Assembly: GCA_963742715.1 (NCBI GenBank)
Contig: CAVUMR010000002.1
Span: 620,001 to 684,000, forward strand
From: CAVUMR01 sp963742715
Lineage (GTDB): Bacteria > Actinomycetota > Actinomycetes > Mycobacteriales > Micromonosporaceae
DNA length: 64,000 nt
Reading direction: 5' to 3'
Below, in pieces: positions 62,633 through 64,000 of the stretch. The translations under genes and the position numbers were made by a program. Below the pieces are notes generated by a model, which was not told the origin of the DNA, ran no database searches, and was given only the letters and a program-made list of their open reading frames with translations. How positions within the stretch are numbered: position 1 is the stretch's first letter; the number at the start of each line of letters is the position of its first letter.

Positions 62633-64000
62633 ATGTGGGTGTGGACGCGGGCACCCTGCCGACGCCGCAGTCGGTGGGTAGCGGGCAGACGGTGCATAAC
62701 CTGCCGCTGGCATCGCAGGTGTTCGTGGGCCGCGACCTAGACGTGCTGGACCGGTTGTTGTCTGACGACGGCACTGGGGTGATGGTCGGGCAGGCGGCAG
62801 TCCATGGCCTGGGTGGGATCGGCAAGACCGAATTGGTGGCCCACTATGCCCGCGCGTTCCTGGGTCGGTATCCGCTGGTGTGGTGGATCACCGCGGACAG
62901 TGCGGCCAATGTGGGGTTGGGGTTGGCCGGGTTGACGCGCCGGCTGCATCCGGTGGCGACGTTGGCTGATGCGCAGGTGTGGGCGGTTGGTTGGTTGCAG
63001 TCGCATCCGGGGTGGCTGCTCGTGTTGGACAACGTGGAGGACGTCGCCGACATCGCACCGTTGTTGGGGCAGGTCAGTGGGTTGGGCCAGGTGTTGGTGA
63101 CGACGCGGCGGGATCTGGGGGCGGCCCGCTGGGCGGGGCTGGGGCTGACACCGGTGCGGTTGGGGGTGTTGGAACGACCGGCGAGTGTGCAGTTGTTGAC
63201 CCGGCTGACCGGTGTGGCTGACGCGGACGGCGCGGGCCGGTTGGCGGAGGATCTGGGTGATCTGCCGTTGGCGTTGGAGCAGGCCGCCGCCTACATCAGC
63301 CAGCACGACGGGTTGTCGTTCGACGGGTACCGGGCGCTGTTCGCGAGCGAGTTCGCGATGGTGACGGCGGATGCCGGCGAGGGCGGTCAGGCAGCCCGGA
63401 CGGTGGCCGCGGTGTGGCAGGTGAGCATGACGGCGGTCGCTGATCGGTCGCCTCTTGCCGTCCGGGTGATGGCGGTGCTGGCGTGGCTGGGGCCCACCGG
63501 GCTACCGGAAGACGTGCTGAGCCCGCTCACTGACGGTCCGATGCGGGTGGCTGACGCGTTGGCTTTGCTGGCCTCTTACAGCCTGCTCAACCGGGCCGGG
63601 GGCATGGTGGAGATGCACCGGCTGGTCCAGGCCGTCACCCGCGCTACAGCCGTCGATTCGGCCTCAACGTGGGATCCGGCAGCGGATGCGGCACGACTTG
63701 TGGCGTTGGCGGTTCCCGCTGATCCGATCAACAACGTCGCCGGATGGCCGCGCTGGACCGTGCTCCTGCCCCACGTCGACGCGCTGCTGGAGCATCTCCC
63801 AGCCGATCACCCCCACACCGAAGCCTTGCGTGTCGGGGATCAGGCGGCGACGTTCCGGCAGTTCCAGGGCCAGGTCACGGCCGCCACCGCTCAATTTGAG
63901 GCGGTGTTGGCTGATTCGCGGCGGCTGTTGGGCGAGGAGCACCCGGACACGCTGGTCTCCCGCAACAACCTCGCCGGCGCCTACCGGGCGGCGGGGCGGC
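62518..64000 (+). CDS. NB-ARC/TPR NLR receptor with N-terminal amyloid motif, 3' end outside window
   Basis: Starts at GTG 62518 inside the previous stop (GTGA) and runs without stop to the end of the window (494 codons visible). N-terminus: short Pro-rich segment, then GVQVGHHNSQTNV (residues 28-40), nearly the same motif as the effector's tail, then VFVGRDLDVLDRLL. NB-ARC domain: P-loop HGLGGIGKTELV (Lys103), kinase-2 WLLVLDNVEDV, RNBS-like QVLVTTRRD, GLPLA-like DLPLALEQAAAYI. TPR repeats begin at about residue 450 (LADSRRLLGEEHPDTLVSRNNLAGAYRAAG). This is the classical bacterial NLR (STAND) layout: sensor TPRs, ATP switch and amyloid signalling. Confidence 0.9.
   Translation, partial: MTGPDPGDDLPVQRVPEPTPLTVSGGQGVQVGHHNSQTNVGVDAGTLPTPQSVGSGQTVHNLPLASQVFVGRDLDVLDRLLSDDGTGVMVGQAAVHGLGGIGKTELVAHYARAFLGRYPLVWWITADSAANVGLGLAGLTRRLHPVATLADAQVWAVGWLQSHPGWLLVLDNVEDVADIAPLLGQVSGLGQVLVTTRRDLGAARWAGLGLTPVRLGVLERPASVQLLTRLTGVADADGAGRLAEDLGDLPLALEQAAAYISQHDGLSFDGYRALFASEFAMVTADAGEGGQAARTVAAVWQVSMTAVADRSPLAVRVMAVLAWLGPTGLPEDVLSPLTDGPMRVADALALLASYSLLNRAGGMVEMHRLVQAVTRATAVDSASTWDPAADAARLVALAVPADPINNVAGWPRWTVLLPHVDALLEHLPADHPHTEALRVGDQAATFRQFQGQVTAATAQFEAVLADSRRLLGEEHPDTLVSRNNLAGAYRAAGR

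Noticed and set aside
61150..64000. Second copy of the tRNA-Asn 3' end (attR)
   Set aside because: No copy of GGTTCGAGTCC with the acceptor sequence was found in this part.

Overview
The window is 64 kb of very GC-rich actinobacterial DNA with many GTG starts and 4-bp ATGA/GTGA gene overlaps. The gene set (class II GlyRS, PPDK, many DrrA/MalFG-type ABC systems, S8 peptidases, an actinomycete integrative conjugative element) suggests a filamentous actinomycete, perhaps a member of the Micromonosporaceae. That family assignment is inference only.

Positions 1-51230 are chromosomal. From the left: a truncated acyl-CoA dehydrogenase, small membrane proteins, glyS, an XdhC-like gene, a dus-type tRNA-dihydrouridine synthase and ppdK (to 10.1 kb). 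Next come a VOC protein, a methyltransferase and an isochorismatase-like hydrolase. A five-gene minus-strand operon (18.5 to 12.8 kb) encodes a complete Ugp/Mal-type ABC importer and a PHP phosphoesterase. A coupled pair follows: a Trp-repeat S8 peptidase and a GGDEF-EAL protein, both with frameshifts (18.8-23.2 kb). Then come dgt, a ferredoxin reductase and a PLP synthase. A sugar-uptake cluster (27.4-34.1 kb) has two permeases and a binding protein divergent from lacI and a GH3 glycosidase, with one perfect operator between them. After this lie a beta-lactamase-fold membrane serine hydrolase, a two-component system, a SnoaL/TetR pair, an intact S8 peptidase, leuS, dnaG, xylB, a DrrAB-like exporter and tRNA-Asn.

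From the tRNA-Asn at 51.2 kb to at least 61.3 kb lies an integrated AICE of the pSAM2 type. It has a tyrosine integrase, Xis, RepSA-like initiator, small Zn and membrane proteins, an FtsK-like DNA translocase, and a control block of an XRE/PLD-like regulator, a Nudix protein (Pif-like) and an HD protein. To its right, running off the end of the window, is a two-gene module: a small helical protein ending in a RHIM-like amyloid motif (QVGHHNSQTN), and an NB-ARC/TPR NLR receptor starting with the same motif. This looks like a bacterial NLR-amyloid cell-death or defence system and is the most exciting item.

Second in interest is leuS (42.0-43.9 kb). It encodes a 646-residue LeuRS with HMGH and MSKS motifs but with the CP1 editing domain cleanly absent. 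It is preceded by an 11-codon leader peptide with tandem Leu codons and by an attenuator-type terminator with mutually exclusive pairing. Other notable signals are a cluster of compensating indels confined to 17.7-22.6 kb, and a family of GC-rich short tandem repeats in chromosomal intergenic gaps.
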